Positions 26,938 through 36,304 are shown, counted from the stretch's first letter. The stretch is DNA of 64,000 nucleotides from Symbiodinium sp. CCMP2592 (GCA_905221615.1 CAJNDT010002890.1:1824072-1888071), one strand, 5' to 3'. Notes: a model not told the origin generated them from the letters alone. Translations and numbers: made by a program.

Positions 26938-27732
26938 TAGGACTGCTTCGTGGTTTAGAGGTTTGGTTCCCTCAATCCCGGAGAGGCTGCTGCCTTCCCT
27001 GGCTGTGAGGCCTTGCACCAAGGCTGTGCCGTCGAACCGCCGTCGCCGACGGACCTTGTCTCGGGCCAACCACCTTGTGATCCACCTGTTCCCAGGTCAA
27101 TCGCGAGGCCTCTATCTCAGCTGGGATGTGTTGGAGGTTGATGTAGAGGAAGATCTCCTACGAGAGGACACTTTCGGTTACCTCATGCATCTTGCTCAAG
27201 CCGGGAGGATCCGAGCTGTGATTGGCGGCCCTCCCTACCGTACCTTCAGTACGCCTCTCACCACTTCAGCCCTGGTTCCCCTCCGGTTCGTGGGGTCGGT
27301 GATGAAGCATGGGGCTTGACGAGCTTGAGTGCTGCGGCCCAAGCCACTGTTGATCAAGACAGTGTTCTATTTCTGCGCATGTTCCTCTTGACCTCGGTGG
27401 CCCGTCGTGTCAACCGAACATCTTCGAGCCGGGGTTCCTCAGACATGTCCGGTCCTGAACCTTTTTGCTTTGGAATGGAACAGCCAGAAGACCCGGCCCA
27501 AGTCCTTGATTCGCCGGTTGACTCGGAGGGAAGGTCATTCCCCTCTTGCTTCCGTTGGTCTGCTTTTGAGGAGTGGAGCCAGGTTGAAGGTACCACCCTC
27601 CTCTCGTTTGACCAAGGCCCACTTGGACATGTACATCGCCAGCCCACCACACTTGCTCTTGTTGGTCCGGGTTGGTCGTTACAACCCGGATCGCGTGTCC
27701 TCCCCGCCAGATGCTTTACAGCCTGTGAGTGA
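26906..27732 (+). pseudogene. C5-cytosine-methyltransferase-like domain of element 2 (frameshifted)
   Basis: Read in two frames: 26906-27319 then 27316-27732. The first part has a motif I-like HLVIHLFPGQSRG, an acidic VLEVDVEEDLL motif and a motif IV region GRIRAVIGGPPYRTFS. In related dinoflagellate copia proteins as I recall them this reads PPCRT, so the catalytic Cys position is Tyr here (TAC, 27236-27238). The second part continues with the family pattern DSVLFLRMFLLTSVARR, a motif VI-like EQPEDP and FDQGPLGHVHRQPTTL. It lies between protease and integrase, unlike element 1, where the analogous domain follows integrase. Activity is unlikely in this copy. Confidence 0.65.
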
Positions 27733-28286
27733 TGCTAAATGGGCCGCGGGTCTGTGCCAAGCTGTTGTGGCCTTTGTGGGTTTTCAAGCTGCTCTCCTTC
27801 GCGAGAGTCCACGCTCCCATGCACGATCCCGGTCGATGGTACCCGGGTCGCCCCCTGACTCAGGCGCAAGAGGCTCAATGGGCGCAACACTTGGCTCAGG
27901 ATCACCTGCCTCGACGACGGGACTGTTTCCATTGCCTTGCCGGGGAATTCTCTCAAAAGCCTCACCGAAGGATCCCGGTCCCACAGGCTTTCACTTTGGG
28001 TCTAGACCTCATAGGTCCCTTAGTACCTGCTGACAACGAGGACGGGGACAAAATCTGTTGGGGTTTGATTGGGGTGTATACCTTCCCAAAGATAGTAGCT
28101 CCCGAGCTGCTCAAGTCGAGGGACCACATCACCTCCTCGTCCGGCTCTGCGCCAAAACCTGTTTCCCTCTCTGCCCGAGCTGCCTCTTCCAGAGGCGAGA
28201 GGGCTTCTGCTCCCGAACCGTTTGACCCTTCAGATTACGAGCCTTCCGAGCCTGACCCGGTGGGCCCCCTCCTGGCGAGGACTTGA
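27733..28286 (+). pseudogene. Pre-integrase zinc region and first integrase segment of element 2
   Basis: In frame with 27729, after sequence in a neighbouring frame that carries DAKWAAGLCQAVVAFVGF. The HHCC-type zinc site reads AQDHLPRRRDCFHCLAG, and the first catalytic aspartate is in FTLGLDLIGPLVP (Asp codon at 28005-28007). The frame then runs into Ser/Pro/Glu-rich sequence and stops at 28284-28286, where the integrase core resumes in a different frame. It is therefore one half of a frameshifted integrase. Confidence 0.75.
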
Positions 28287-29440
28287 GCCTGCTCGAATCT
28301 CCGGCGTTAGAGTTCAGCTTCGAGAGTTTGTTCGGTGACGATTGCGAGGTCGATGATGACCTCCTTCCTGGCATTGAAGTACCGGATGTTCCAGGTTCCG
28401 AGGACCCTCTTAGTGCCTCGCAAGTTGCTGAAGCAGATGCAGAAAACAAAGAATGGTTAGACCAGTTCGCCGCCCTTGAAGACGCTTGGAAAGATGCTCC
28501 ACTCCCTGCAGTTCCCATGCAGGACATTCCTTTCTTTGTGCCTCTTGAGACCAAAGGGGGAAAAGGGGTCGCAGCTGCCGTCATGCAAGTGGTCACTCAA
28601 ATCAAGGCCCTTGGTCTGCCAGTGCATCGCCTTCATAGTGACCGTGGTCGTGAATTTCGAAATGCCGCGTTGGCTCAATTCACCAAGTTTCATTGTATCC
28701 CTCACACTACCACTTGTGGGGATGACTTTAAGGCCAACGGCCGTACTGAGAACATGGTTCGCTTGATCAAACGTGCCACCCGCACGTTGTTGCATGCTCA
28801 TGACGCCCCCACGGCCGAATGGAGTTTTGCCATGCGTCATGTCACCGCCCGGTTGCGTGCGGCCGCTCTTAGTACCCTTGGCCATGCCTCTCCTAAGTTG
28901 CTTCCGTGGCACGCACGGCTGGTCTTGCGGCGGCGCACTTGGTCGCGTCTTGTCACAGGGGCTTGGGGGAGCCGGGCAATCACCGCTACCGTGCTGTGCC
29001 CCTCGCCTGATGTCCCTGGCGGCCATCTTGTCAGGACCGCAGATGGAGGTTATGTGCACTCCGATGTTTTGGTCGAAGTCGGGGACGCAGTGGAGCTCCA
29101 GGAGTTTGTTTGCCGCCCTCCGGCCACTCGTCTGCGTGATAAGAAGCCTGATCTCCGTTCGCATGCTCCGTTGCCGGCGGTGTCCGCAGTCGCCGCTCAG
29201 CGGCGAGGGGGAGGGTGTGATAGTGATAGTGCTTCGGGTTTTTCTTCAAAAACCGCCAATTGCGACGGAGGCGGAATCTCCAGTTTTTCCTCAGAAACGG
29301 ACAATTCCGCCAAGGGCCAACCCACAGCCAATTGCACCGGAGGCCCAATCTCAAGTTTTTCCGCAGAACGCTTCCGCTCCGTTCAAAGTGCAGCTGAAAG
29401 ATCCTACTCAGCCGGACTCCGATCCGAGGCCAGCCTCTGA
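28283..29440 (+). CDS. Integrase core segment of element 2
   Basis: 385 codons. After an acidic spacer (residues 15-60) comes an AEADAENKEWLDQF segment and then the integrase core: HSDRGREF with Asp120 and NGRTENMVRLIK with Glu156, spaced D-x35-E as in active DDE integrases. Downstream are LLPWHARLVLRRRTW and an SH3-like GGHLVRTADGGYVHSDVLVEVGD segment typical of the copia integrase C-terminus. The true protein probably leaves this frame near 29200, where a Pro/Gln-rich linker runs in the frame of 28773-29759. Integrase would insert the cDNA, making the 5-bp target duplication seen here. Confidence 0.8.
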   Translation: MSLLESPALEFSFESLFGDDCEVDDDLLPGIEVPDVPGSEDPLSASQVAEADAENKEWLDQFAALEDAWKDAPLPAVPMQDIPFFVPLETKGGKGVAAAVMQVVTQIKALGLPVHRLHSDRGREFRNAALAQFTKFHCIPHTTTCGDDFKANGRTENMVRLIKRATRTLLHAHDAPTAEWSFAMRHVTARLRAAALSTLGHASPKLLPWHARLVLRRRTWSRLVTGAWGSRAITATVLCPSPDVPGGHLVRTADGGYVHSDVLVEVGDAVELQEFVCRPPATRLRDKKPDLRSHAPLPAVSAVAAQRRGGGCDSDSASGFSSKTANCDGGGISSFSSETDNSAKGQPTANCTGGPISSFSAERFRSVQSAAERSYSAGLRSEASL

Positions 29441-29653
29441 TGCTGCAGTCGGTCCGTCTTGTGTGGCAACGGTTTCTCACGGACCGGGGCTCCCAGGTCC
29501 TGCCCACGTAACTGATGCTTTCGAGACCACAAGTTCGGGCGAAAATCCAGTACCACGGGTTGCAGATGAGTTGCCTCCGGGATCGCGAAGTCTTTTAGCC
29601 CCCGCAGCTAAAAAGAAGGTTTCGTTTACTTTGCCTGACGAAGCCCCTGAACC
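29200..29653 (+). pseudogene. Pol linker of element 2, different frame
   Basis: The reading frame that ends at 29759 carries a Pro/Ala/Gln-rich linker here, with a loose repeat IATEAESPVFPQK/IAPEAQSQVFPQN. It then has a basic AAKKKVSF patch seen before the oxygenase-like region. It links integrase to the next domain but is out of frame with both. Confidence 0.5.
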
Positions 29654-30574
29654 ATGTCAGGTTCCAGCCACCACTTCGGTGCTGACGACCGAGACTTCCG
29701 AAGCTCTGGCGTCTGCCCTCTTGTGTCTCGCCCAGAGCTTTCTTGTGCCGCCGTGTTAGGTCTGGTTCGAGCCTCGGGACTTCGGAGTCTCAAGAGCCAT
29801 CGGGCGCAAACGCTGCAAGGTGAAGCTGCCTTGTTGCAAACGTTTGGCCACTTCTGTAGCCCCTACAGCACCGGGCTTACCAAGGTCACCCGCCAGCGTC
29901 CTGAATTGGTCAAGGTGTTGTGTCGTGCCATGTCTGAGGCACACCCCAATGCAACTTTCTCAGCTGTAAGTGTGCTTGGAAATGGTCAGCAGAGGTGCCA
30001 TCATGATCTTGTCAATGAAAAGGGCACCCTCAACTACTTGCTGCCACTCTCACGCTTCAAGGGTGGTGGGCTATGGATCGAAGACGAAGGTGCGGTTGAG
30101 GAAGATGCCGTCTATCGGCCAGTCCCCACGCCCCGCGGCAGAGAACTGCGCAAAGGTAAGGTTGTGCCCGTTCAGCCTGCCTTGGCCTTTGATGCCCGTC
30201 GTTTTCATGAGGTGCAAGAGTTTCAGGGTGAGAGGTGGATGTTAGTTGGGTACACCCCTAGGAGGCTAAGTTCCCTCTCTGCGGAAGACAGATCCGTCCT
30301 GGAGTCCCTTGCATTCCAGCTGCCTCCAGGTTCGGGGGAGCCTGTTGTGCCCCCCTCGATTCGAGCCCTCTTCTTTGACCAACGCATGCCGCCTGAGCTG
30401 TGCCTACCAGCTTCTGCATACGAATGTGTCGCGGCTTCCGTAGCCCTAGACAAATGCCGTGAGTCCGTCCTCCAGGCTTACGACTTCATCCAACACAACC
30501 TCAAAAGCTTAGGGAGGCAAGCGCGAGGTCGCTGCCCTTGTGCGTTCGATCGACCACCAGGTTTGCCACCTTGA
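29654..30574 (+). CDS. 2-oxoglutarate/Fe(II)-oxygenase-like domain between integrase and RT
   Basis: 306 codons in one open frame. Residues about 100-205 look like a double-stranded beta-helix oxygenase: a metal-type H-x-D triad start in RCHHDLVNEKGT (His116, Asp118), a FKGGGLWIEDEG strand, a distal His185 in FDARRFHEVQ and a 2OG-contact-like basic residue in GERWMLVGYTPRR. Fe(II)/2OG enzymes hydroxylate proteins or nucleic-acid bases (prolyl hydroxylases, AlkB, TET/JBP). In a retroelement the substrate is unknown. I recall similar segments in other dinoflagellate copia polyproteins, so it may be a family trait. The tail (AYECVAASVALDKCRESVLQAY) leads to RT, which resumes in the next frame from 30540. 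The domain call rests on motif order. Confidence 0.6.
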   Translation: MSGSSHHFGADDRDFRSSGVCPLVSRPELSCAAVLGLVRASGLRSLKSHRAQTLQGEAALLQTFGHFCSPYSTGLTKVTRQRPELVKVLCRAMSEAHPNATFSAVSVLGNGQQRCHHDLVNEKGTLNYLLPLSRFKGGGLWIEDEGAVEEDAVYRPVPTPRGRELRKGKVVPVQPALAFDARRFHEVQEFQGERWMLVGYTPRRLSSLSAEDRSVLESLAFQLPPGSGEPVVPPSIRALFFDQRMPPELCLPASAYECVAASVALDKCRESVLQAYDFIQHNLKSLGRQARGRCPCAFDRPPGLPP

Positions 30575-32435
30575 GTCTGCCCTCGACCGTGCCAATGAAG
30601 ATCCTCCAGAGGTGCATCCTCTCCTCCCGGGATCGGTTGAGAAAGAGCTTGCCTACTTCTATGCTGAGGATGAGGTTCCTTGTTCTAGACCTTGCGTGGT
30701 AACGGAGCAACAGCCCAGTGAGGTTCCCTCCGGTCCCACCGAGGACCCGGGTGCTCCCTTGCAGACCCGTACGGTCACCTTGTTGGAGGTTCTGTCCGAG
30801 CTTGAGCTTTGGTTGCCGAGCTGGAAGGAAGAGTACAACAGCCTTGTACTCCAACGCAAGGCAGTGCGGCCCCTTACCCAGCGCGACCTCGACCAATGGC
30901 AACGTGAAGGGTGCAAGTACCAGCTGATCCCTTCCAAGCTTGTTCACACCCTGAAGGCCCACACTGGCCACAGGAAAGCCCGATGTGTTTGTTGTGGAAA
31001 TATGGAGTCTCACTCTATCTACCACAAGCATGAGTGCTATGCCGGAGGAGCTGATGCCACCACTCCCCGTGCTCTCTTGAGAATTGCGTCAGCCTACGGC
31101 TGGGCTGTGTCCTCGTTTGACTTGCGCACTGCCTTCCTGCAAAGCCGCCTCCTCACTGCCAATCGGGTACCAACTGTGGTTAAGGTTCCATGGCTGTGGA
31201 GAAAGCATGGAGTTTGCGTAGAGGAGTTCTGGCTAGTAGAAGGGGCATTGTACGGGCTATGCATTAGTCCCCGTTCTTGGTGTGAATCAAGAGATGCAAC
31301 CATGGCATCTGCCACCACCTCTTTTGGCGACCTTAAGGTTACCCTAGTCCGGTTTGAGACTGACCCTAATGTTTGGTGGGTTAAAGGGGTCGACCCTTCG
31401 GGGGAGAGTACCACTCTAGGCTGTGTGGCCTGGTACATCGATGATGCCCTCATCCTCGCTGTCCCCGAGTACTCTTCTAAGGTCACCCAGTTTGTGTCAG
31501 GATTATGGTCTACCACTCCACCTGAGTACCTTGTCCCAGGCCAAGTTTTGGTCTACAACGGGTTTGAAATTGAGCAGGACGGCCCTTACTTGCGCCTGCA
31601 CCAAAGTTCCTTCGCTGCAGAGCTCCTCTCGCGATACCCAGGAACAGAATGCTCTGATGTGCCAGCGTTGCCCCGCACTACTCCCTTGCAAGAGGAAGCC
31701 CGAGATCCGGCCCTTACTCGCCAATGCCAGGCTTTGTGTGGAGAGATGCTGTGGCTGGCCATCCGGACCAGACCAGATCTAAGCTTTGCGGTGTCAATGA
31801 TGGCTCAGTGCATGGCAGCCAGACCTGCCGAGGCTTGGGAACGAGGGCTACAAATGAGAAAGCACCCTGGTGTAGCAATCGGTTACGGTCCGCCCTCCAA
31901 GAGCTTAGCTATTGCTTCAGCCATGAGCGATGCTTCCTTCGCTCCCGATGCTTCTCGTTCGCACCAGTGTGCTTTGACCTTCCTGGGAGGCTCTTTGATC
32001 ACTTGGTCTAGTGGTCGCCAAAGCTTCATCACGCAGTCCACCTGCGAGGCAGAGTTGGTCGCTCTGGTGCAGGGTCTGCAGGACTTGGAAAGTCAACTTC
32101 CGCTCTTCCGAGAGCTTCTGTTAGGTGCCCCGCTAGAGTGCCTTCTGTTGTGTGACAACAAGGCCGCAGTCAACATTTGTCAGGCGCCTTTCGGCGCTTG
32201 GAGATCAAGACATTTACATATTCGAGCAAATGTCATTAAGGAACGCCTCACCCAAGGGTGGCTCCTCGAGCACCTTCCGGGCCTCGAGATGCTAGCGGAC
32301 ATAGGGACGAAGCCCTTAGGATCTGGGTTTAGGCCTACACGTGCCAGCCGAACGCATGCCCACTGTTGCCGCGGTGCTTCACTCGCACCCGACGGTCCCT
32401 GGGACAACCGAGATCCCCGCGAGACGCCTAACTGA
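30540..32435 (+). CDS. Reverse transcriptase and RNase H of element 2 (intact, 631 aa)
   Basis: An uninterrupted copia RT/RNase H frame. A Cys-rich CVCCGNMESHS segment precedes the fingers (about residues 147-170). SSFDLRTAFLQ and WLVEGALYGL are palm and fingers motifs, and the catalytic motif is WYIDDALIL with Asp301 and Asp302. YNGFEIEQDGPYLRLHQ and IRTRPDLSFAVS complete the copia pattern. RNase H residues are visible: Asp464 (AMSDASF), Glu in STCEAELVAL, Asp539 (LLCDNKAAV) and an Asp in LADIGTKPL. Nothing essential is obviously missing, so this part may still be functional and could in principle act in trans. The start is arbitrary, as the protein would be made within a polyprotein; the preceding domain overlaps by 35 nt in another frame. 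Confidence 0.92.
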   Translation: MRSIDHQVCHLESALDRANEDPPEVHPLLPGSVEKELAYFYAEDEVPCSRPCVVTEQQPSEVPSGPTEDPGAPLQTRTVTLLEVLSELELWLPSWKEEYNSLVLQRKAVRPLTQRDLDQWQREGCKYQLIPSKLVHTLKAHTGHRKARCVCCGNMESHSIYHKHECYAGGADATTPRALLRIASAYGWAVSSFDLRTAFLQSRLLTANRVPTVVKVPWLWRKHGVCVEEFWLVEGALYGLCISPRSWCESRDATMASATTSFGDLKVTLVRFETDPNVWWVKGVDPSGESTTLGCVAWYIDDALILAVPEYSSKVTQFVSGLWSTTPPEYLVPGQVLVYNGFEIEQDGPYLRLHQSSFAAELLSRYPGTECSDVPALPRTTPLQEEARDPALTRQCQALCGEMLWLAIRTRPDLSFAVSMMAQCMAARPAEAWERGLQMRKHPGVAIGYGPPSKSLAIASAMSDASFAPDASRSHQCALTFLGGSLITWSSGRQSFITQSTCEAELVALVQGLQDLESQLPLFRELLLGAPLECLLLCDNKAAVNICQAPFGAWRSRHLHIRANVIKERLTQGWLLEHLPGLEMLADIGTKPLGSGFRPTRASRTHAHCCRGASLAPDGPWDNRDPRETPN

Positions 32436-33495
32436 ACATCGGATCCAAACTTTGATTCGTGCTCTGGTGTTCCTTGAGTTGCTGAGCTCCCTCCCGATTG
32501 GAGAAGCTGCAATTCATCTTGAGCCTACAAGGTTTCAAGGTGCCTGCGCGACCTTGTGCGCGGCCTGGCTGTTGCAAGGGTGGTCTAAAGGAGTTCTGGG
32601 GTTCTTCGGGTTCCTTTGTCTTGGGGTCCTTGCTGTGTGGGTTTGTTGGAACTTCGGCCCTCGTACCTTTGCGGCCCTCCGTCGGATCCAAGCACCCGTG
32701 CTACCGCAGGACCCTGATGATCAAGCCGCATTGCCTGTTGCGCTGCCGGATGCCTCGCCTGAGATCGCTCCGCCTGTGCCGTACGTCTTTCGGTACACCG
32801 ACGATCTGGTGCTGATGATCTCCCGATACGATGGCTCCGCTGTACCGTCTCTGCTGCAAGTGCTAATTGGAGCAGGGCAAGCCGAGACCGCCTCCGAGCT
32901 CTTTTGGCTTCTGGAGTTTGGCAAGTTTGGGAGGATGCAGTTCCTTTCCGCAAGCTACTACATCGTTGTAGCACGAACCATTCGACACGAGGAAAGGGAT
33001 TCGCTCGGGACTAATCCCCTTCCATTTCTCGGAAACAACTCCAACCACTGGAGGAACTTGCACCCTTTGCCTCCCGCGGTACCTGAAGATTTCCGTCGTG
33101 CTGAGACGAGCCTGGGAACACAAGTCCCGAACGACTTTCGAGGCCGACCAACTTCAGTACAGGATGCATCCTTCAACCGATTCGACAACAACCAAGTGAC
33201 CCCTCCGAGGACATATGAGGATTAGGCTGAACAGGCCTTTGATGATGAGGGGTCCCCAGCGAATTTGTTCACTCCGTCAGTACAGGATGTCCACAACAAT
33301 CCAGTTCCTGATCCTGATGTGACTTCACAGTCGTCTGAATCCTTGGACGAGGAGAGCAGAGCGGTCGCTTCAGCGGCTGCGTTTTTGAGCAACCGGGGTT
33401 TTTACTTCGACGAGACGCAGTTGAGTGAACCCCAACAGCAGGAGTATTTCTCGAACATAGGGTTGTACCACTTGCAACAGTTCCGTGACCCTTGA
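32341..33495 (+). CDS. Membrane-spanning tail protein of element 2 (amber stop inside)
   Basis: Overlaps the end of RNase H in the +1 frame. One frame runs from 32341 to 33495 with a single TAG at 33223-33225; the second part (MFTPSVQDVHNN...) continues in register. Two hydrophobic stretches are plain: RALVFLELLSSLP (about residue 40-52) and a stronger one, VLGFFGFLCLGVLAVWVCW (about residues 84-102). A soluble, acidic and Gln/Asn-rich region follows, including VPYVFRYTDDLVLMISRYDG. A membrane protein after pol occupies the place of env in retroviruses, but there is no signal peptide or glycoprotein pattern, so I would not call it an envelope. No recognised family. Confidence 0.6.
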
Positions 33496-33613
33496 AGTTC
33501 ACTCTACATGCAATTCTCGAATTTTGCTAGCTTTACCTCTTGGGGATGCCTTACACTCGTACCAGTAGTAAGCCTCGAACGAGGCGGAGGCTGGCGAGTT
33601 GGCCGAACCGGCC

Positions 33614-33622
33614 AAGGGGGAG
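33614..33622 (+). promoter_or_regulatory. Polypurine tract of element 2
   Basis: AAGGGGGAG lies directly against the 3' LTR start, the correct position for second-strand priming. Confidence 0.7.
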
Positions 33623-33880
33623 AGCGAAAACTCGAACACGCTGCTGGCGTGGCTCAAGGGAAAATTTTCGAATGAGTTCTCTGTGGTTGGGTGTGGGGTG
33701 GTTTGGTGTGCCCTCTGCCCGACACGGTCATCCTCTTCGTCCTGGCCCCTTTTTGCAAGCCTCCTTTCCGGGTGTTCAGGGAGTTAAGGGTTTGGGGGTA
33801 GTTCGTTCAGGGGTTCGGGGCTAGGAGGAGGGGATAGGCTCGAGGCCCAAGGTAGGGTCTGGGGTAGTCTAAGTTTTGTG
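33623..33880 (+). repeat. 3' LTR of element 2
   Basis: 258 bp, with four substitutions and one 2-bp deletion relative to 23130-23389. Followed by the target duplication CTAAT. Confidence 0.9.
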
Positions 33881-33885
33881 CTAAT

Positions 33886-33985
33886 TATTAAGGCCCTATA
33901 TCCCTAAATCCCGTATAGCGCCCTCGTAGAACCCTTAAAGGCCCCTTTTAAAGGAACACTTGTTCTAATTATTATAGCACCCCTA
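33886..33985. mobile_element. Right half of the family M MITE split by element 2
   Basis: Continues from TATTAAGGCCC through CCCTTTTAAAGGAACAC to TTCTAATTATTATAGCACCCC, matching the 21755-21858 copy. Confidence 0.7.
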
Positions 33986-33990
33986 TTTAC

Positions 33991-34100
33991 GGAGTTACTC
34001 CAAGACCCCTTACTTAAGGAATATACCTTAAATCATATTAGGATCCCTATTCTAATTTAAGATGTCTTCCTTAATTAAAGGGGTTTGGGAGTCTCTGGGT
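33991..34100. mobile_element. MITE-like palindromic element (family A)
   Basis: Left arm GGAGTTACTCCAAGACCCC (diverged end), with TTAAGGAATATACC and CCTTAATTAAAGGGG boxes, ending GAGTCTCTGGG. Confidence 0.7.
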
Positions 34101-34375
34101 ACCCGCCTCTCCTTAGCAACTGCTCTGAGTTTTGTTAGGAGATAAGTTTCTCCATGTGTATGGTGGGCCTAAGGGCTTATAGCACAAGCAAGGACTGACC
34201 CTAAACGTGGCCCCTAAATCCCATGCCGCTTTGGTCTTTAACTATAGCAGACTCTGCTTCCTGAACAACCACAGAGCCAGCCGTTTCAACCGCAAAGACA
34301 GCAACACGAAGCCCTGAAAAGAAACCCCAGAAAACAAAATCAAACCCCAAGCCCCCATTGAACTCTGAAATTATC

Positions 34376-34460
34376 CCTAAACCCTAAACTGGTAAATAAG
34401 CCCTAAATCTCTAAAGCCTAAACCGTAAACCCCCAAACTCCAAACCCTAGACCCTATAGA
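34376..34460 (-). repeat. Degenerate CCCTAAA telomere-like tract
   Basis: CCCTAAACCCTAAAC followed by scattered CCTAAA words. The G-rich strand is the minus strand. Confidence 0.7.
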
Positions 34461-34568
34461 TCCCTTTGGAGGACCCCTTATAGATCCCTTTGTAGGATCC
34501 CTTATATCGCCTAAACTCTGAAGCTCCTAAACCTCGTAAACTGTAGACCGTCGCCCCTAAAGCCCTAA

Positions 34569-34661
34569 ACTTACCTTTGGTTAGTAGGGAATGGAGGAAT
34601 GGGGTACAATTATAACTACTATTACTACCATTCTTCCATTCCCTACTAACCAAAGGTAAGT
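34569..34661. mobile_element. MITE-like element (family E), near-perfect hairpin
   Basis: Arms ACTTACCTTTGGTTAGTAGG and CCTACTAACCAAAGGTAAGT continue inward through GAATGGAGGAATGG and CCATTCTTCCATTC, leaving a short centre. Confidence 0.85.
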
Positions 34662-35951
34662 AAGGGATTAACGCTGCCGAAATCCCTAGGCTCCACCCGC
34701 AGATGCTGCCGTCAAACACCTTGGGGCCGCCTACTCATATTCTGAAGGGGCAGAGGCAGGAAAAAATCGTTACGGGTAACAAGCCTGCATGATTAGTTAG
34801 AGTTTTGGGTTCGTGATCATAACTACACTGCACTAAACCCTAACACCCATAAACCCTAAACCGGTTAAGCATCCCGGGAACTCATGCAAGCTGCGAGCAC
34901 TGGAAGTCCGTTTTCTGCACCTCCGATTCCTCGGATGCTTCAATGAGGTGTTAGGGTTTAGGGTTTTGAAGCCCTAAATTTGCCCGAAATGCTATTCCCG
35001 ACTCAAGAAGCTTCAACATCCCCTAACCGAGGACCAGTGCATACGGAACATTACCAAAGCATGGAGCATAGGAGCTCAAAGAAGTGTTGGTGGAGTCAAG
35101 TATCCTGCAAACAAAAGAAAACCCCGAAGCAGTCGGGCTTGCGGGTCTAGGGTGGGGGGGATGAAGCGTTTTGGGGTTTGGAGAGTTTCGATGAGTTTCG
35201 GGTTGACGGTTTATGGTTTGCAGGGTTTAGGTATCGTGGGATGCTGGACTCGATTCTTCCTTCCAATCTACTCTCGCATTTACGGTTCGTTGGGGCTCAG
35301 GGTTTTCATTGAGGTTCCTCTAGTCAATGCCGATGTTGGGGCTGACGAACCTTGTAACGGTCTTGTTTCGATATGAAACAAACATGTGGCCCTCAAAAAG
35401 ATCCGAATTTTTGGATCCTAAACCCAACCCTTCTAGGCTGGCTTGGAGTCCTGGTCTGCTTTTGGGTTTCATGGTTTCGAGTGTAAGCAGGTTTTCTGAC
35501 TACGAACCGATCGAGAGACTCCCCGAAAAGCATTCATGACGGACTACAGCATAGAGTCCGACAGCTCTAAACAGCAAGGTGCTGACATGGATGTGGGGAA
35601 GAGCAAAAAGCCTTTGCACACTGAACCCTGAAACTCATAAGTGTAAACAGCCCTGAATCTAAAGCATCTGACTCTAACGCCCAAGCATGGATCTAAACCC
35701 GAAACCCTAAATCCATCAACCAGGTCTTCTCCGAACCCTCTACCTTGACCACATCTAAACTCGTCAGTCGCAGGGCTCAAAACCCTAGATGCGCGCCGCG
35801 AGCCTACCCTAAACCAAAACATCTCAAATCTGACGGTGGAGGCTGGTTGATCCAAAGAGTGCTCCTCAGCCGGGTGTTGCGGAGCTGGCGTTCAATACCA
35901 AGGGATGGGTGCACAGCGACGTCCTGCGCCTCGGTTCGCTGATGTATGGCC
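34662..35951. other. Intergenic, no gene seen
   Basis: Scattered single TTTAGGG/CCCTAAA words. ORFs of 70-103 codons overlap on both strands and look like chance. Confidence 0.5.
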
Positions 35952-36027
35952 CTTTAGATTTAGGGCGTAGGGTTTTGGTTTAGGGTTTCAGGGTTTGAGG
36001 GTTTAGGGTTTAGGGTTTTGGTTTCCA
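35952..36027 (+). repeat. Telomere-like TTTAGGG tract
   Basis: TTTAGGG variants with GGTTTTGG interruptions over 76 bp. Confidence 0.75.
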
Positions 36028-36304
36028 GTAAGTTCGGTTCAGATTTACTATTGCTCTACACCCCAAACCCTGGGCCCTTCAAGAGTTAGGAAATAGAGTA
36101 CTTGGGGTCTTCGTGTTTCGATTGCAAGGCTGGTGGCTTGGGGGGTTGGTGATCAGGGCTTCAGGGGCTAGGAAGCTTTGGTAGCGGTCCTAGGTGTTTA
36201 ACAGGTTTCGGCTTTGCCGCATGGCGCCGGCCATCTTGATCCGAACCCTAAACCCAAAACGCGAAGACCCTCAGCCTGAACCCAAAGCTCCCATGGTTCA
36301 TGGA

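Larger units (their letters stand above)
23130..33880 (+). mobile_element. Element 2: 10.75-kb Ty1/copia-type LTR retrotransposon
   Basis: Bounded by LTRs of 260 and 258 bp and by a perfect 5-bp target duplication CTAAT (23125-23129 and 33881-33885). The LTRs differ at four substitutions and one 2-bp indel, so it is older than element 1. The termini are AGCG...TTGTG rather than TG...CA. Order: gag, CCCH and CCHC fingers, protease, methyltransferase-like domain, pre-integrase and integrase, linker, 2OG-oxygenase-like domain, RT, RNase H, membrane-spanning tail, PPT. Integrase before RT gives the copia order. Several frameshifts and two in-frame stops interrupt it, but RT/RNase H is intact. Confidence 0.92.

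Noticed and set aside
28457..29164. 235-codon minus-strand ORF
   Set aside because: Antisense of the integrase core, which has clear catalytic motifs on the plus strand.
32341..33495. Retroviral-type envelope gene
   Set aside because: Membrane segment present, but no signal peptide, cleavage site or glycoprotein pattern.
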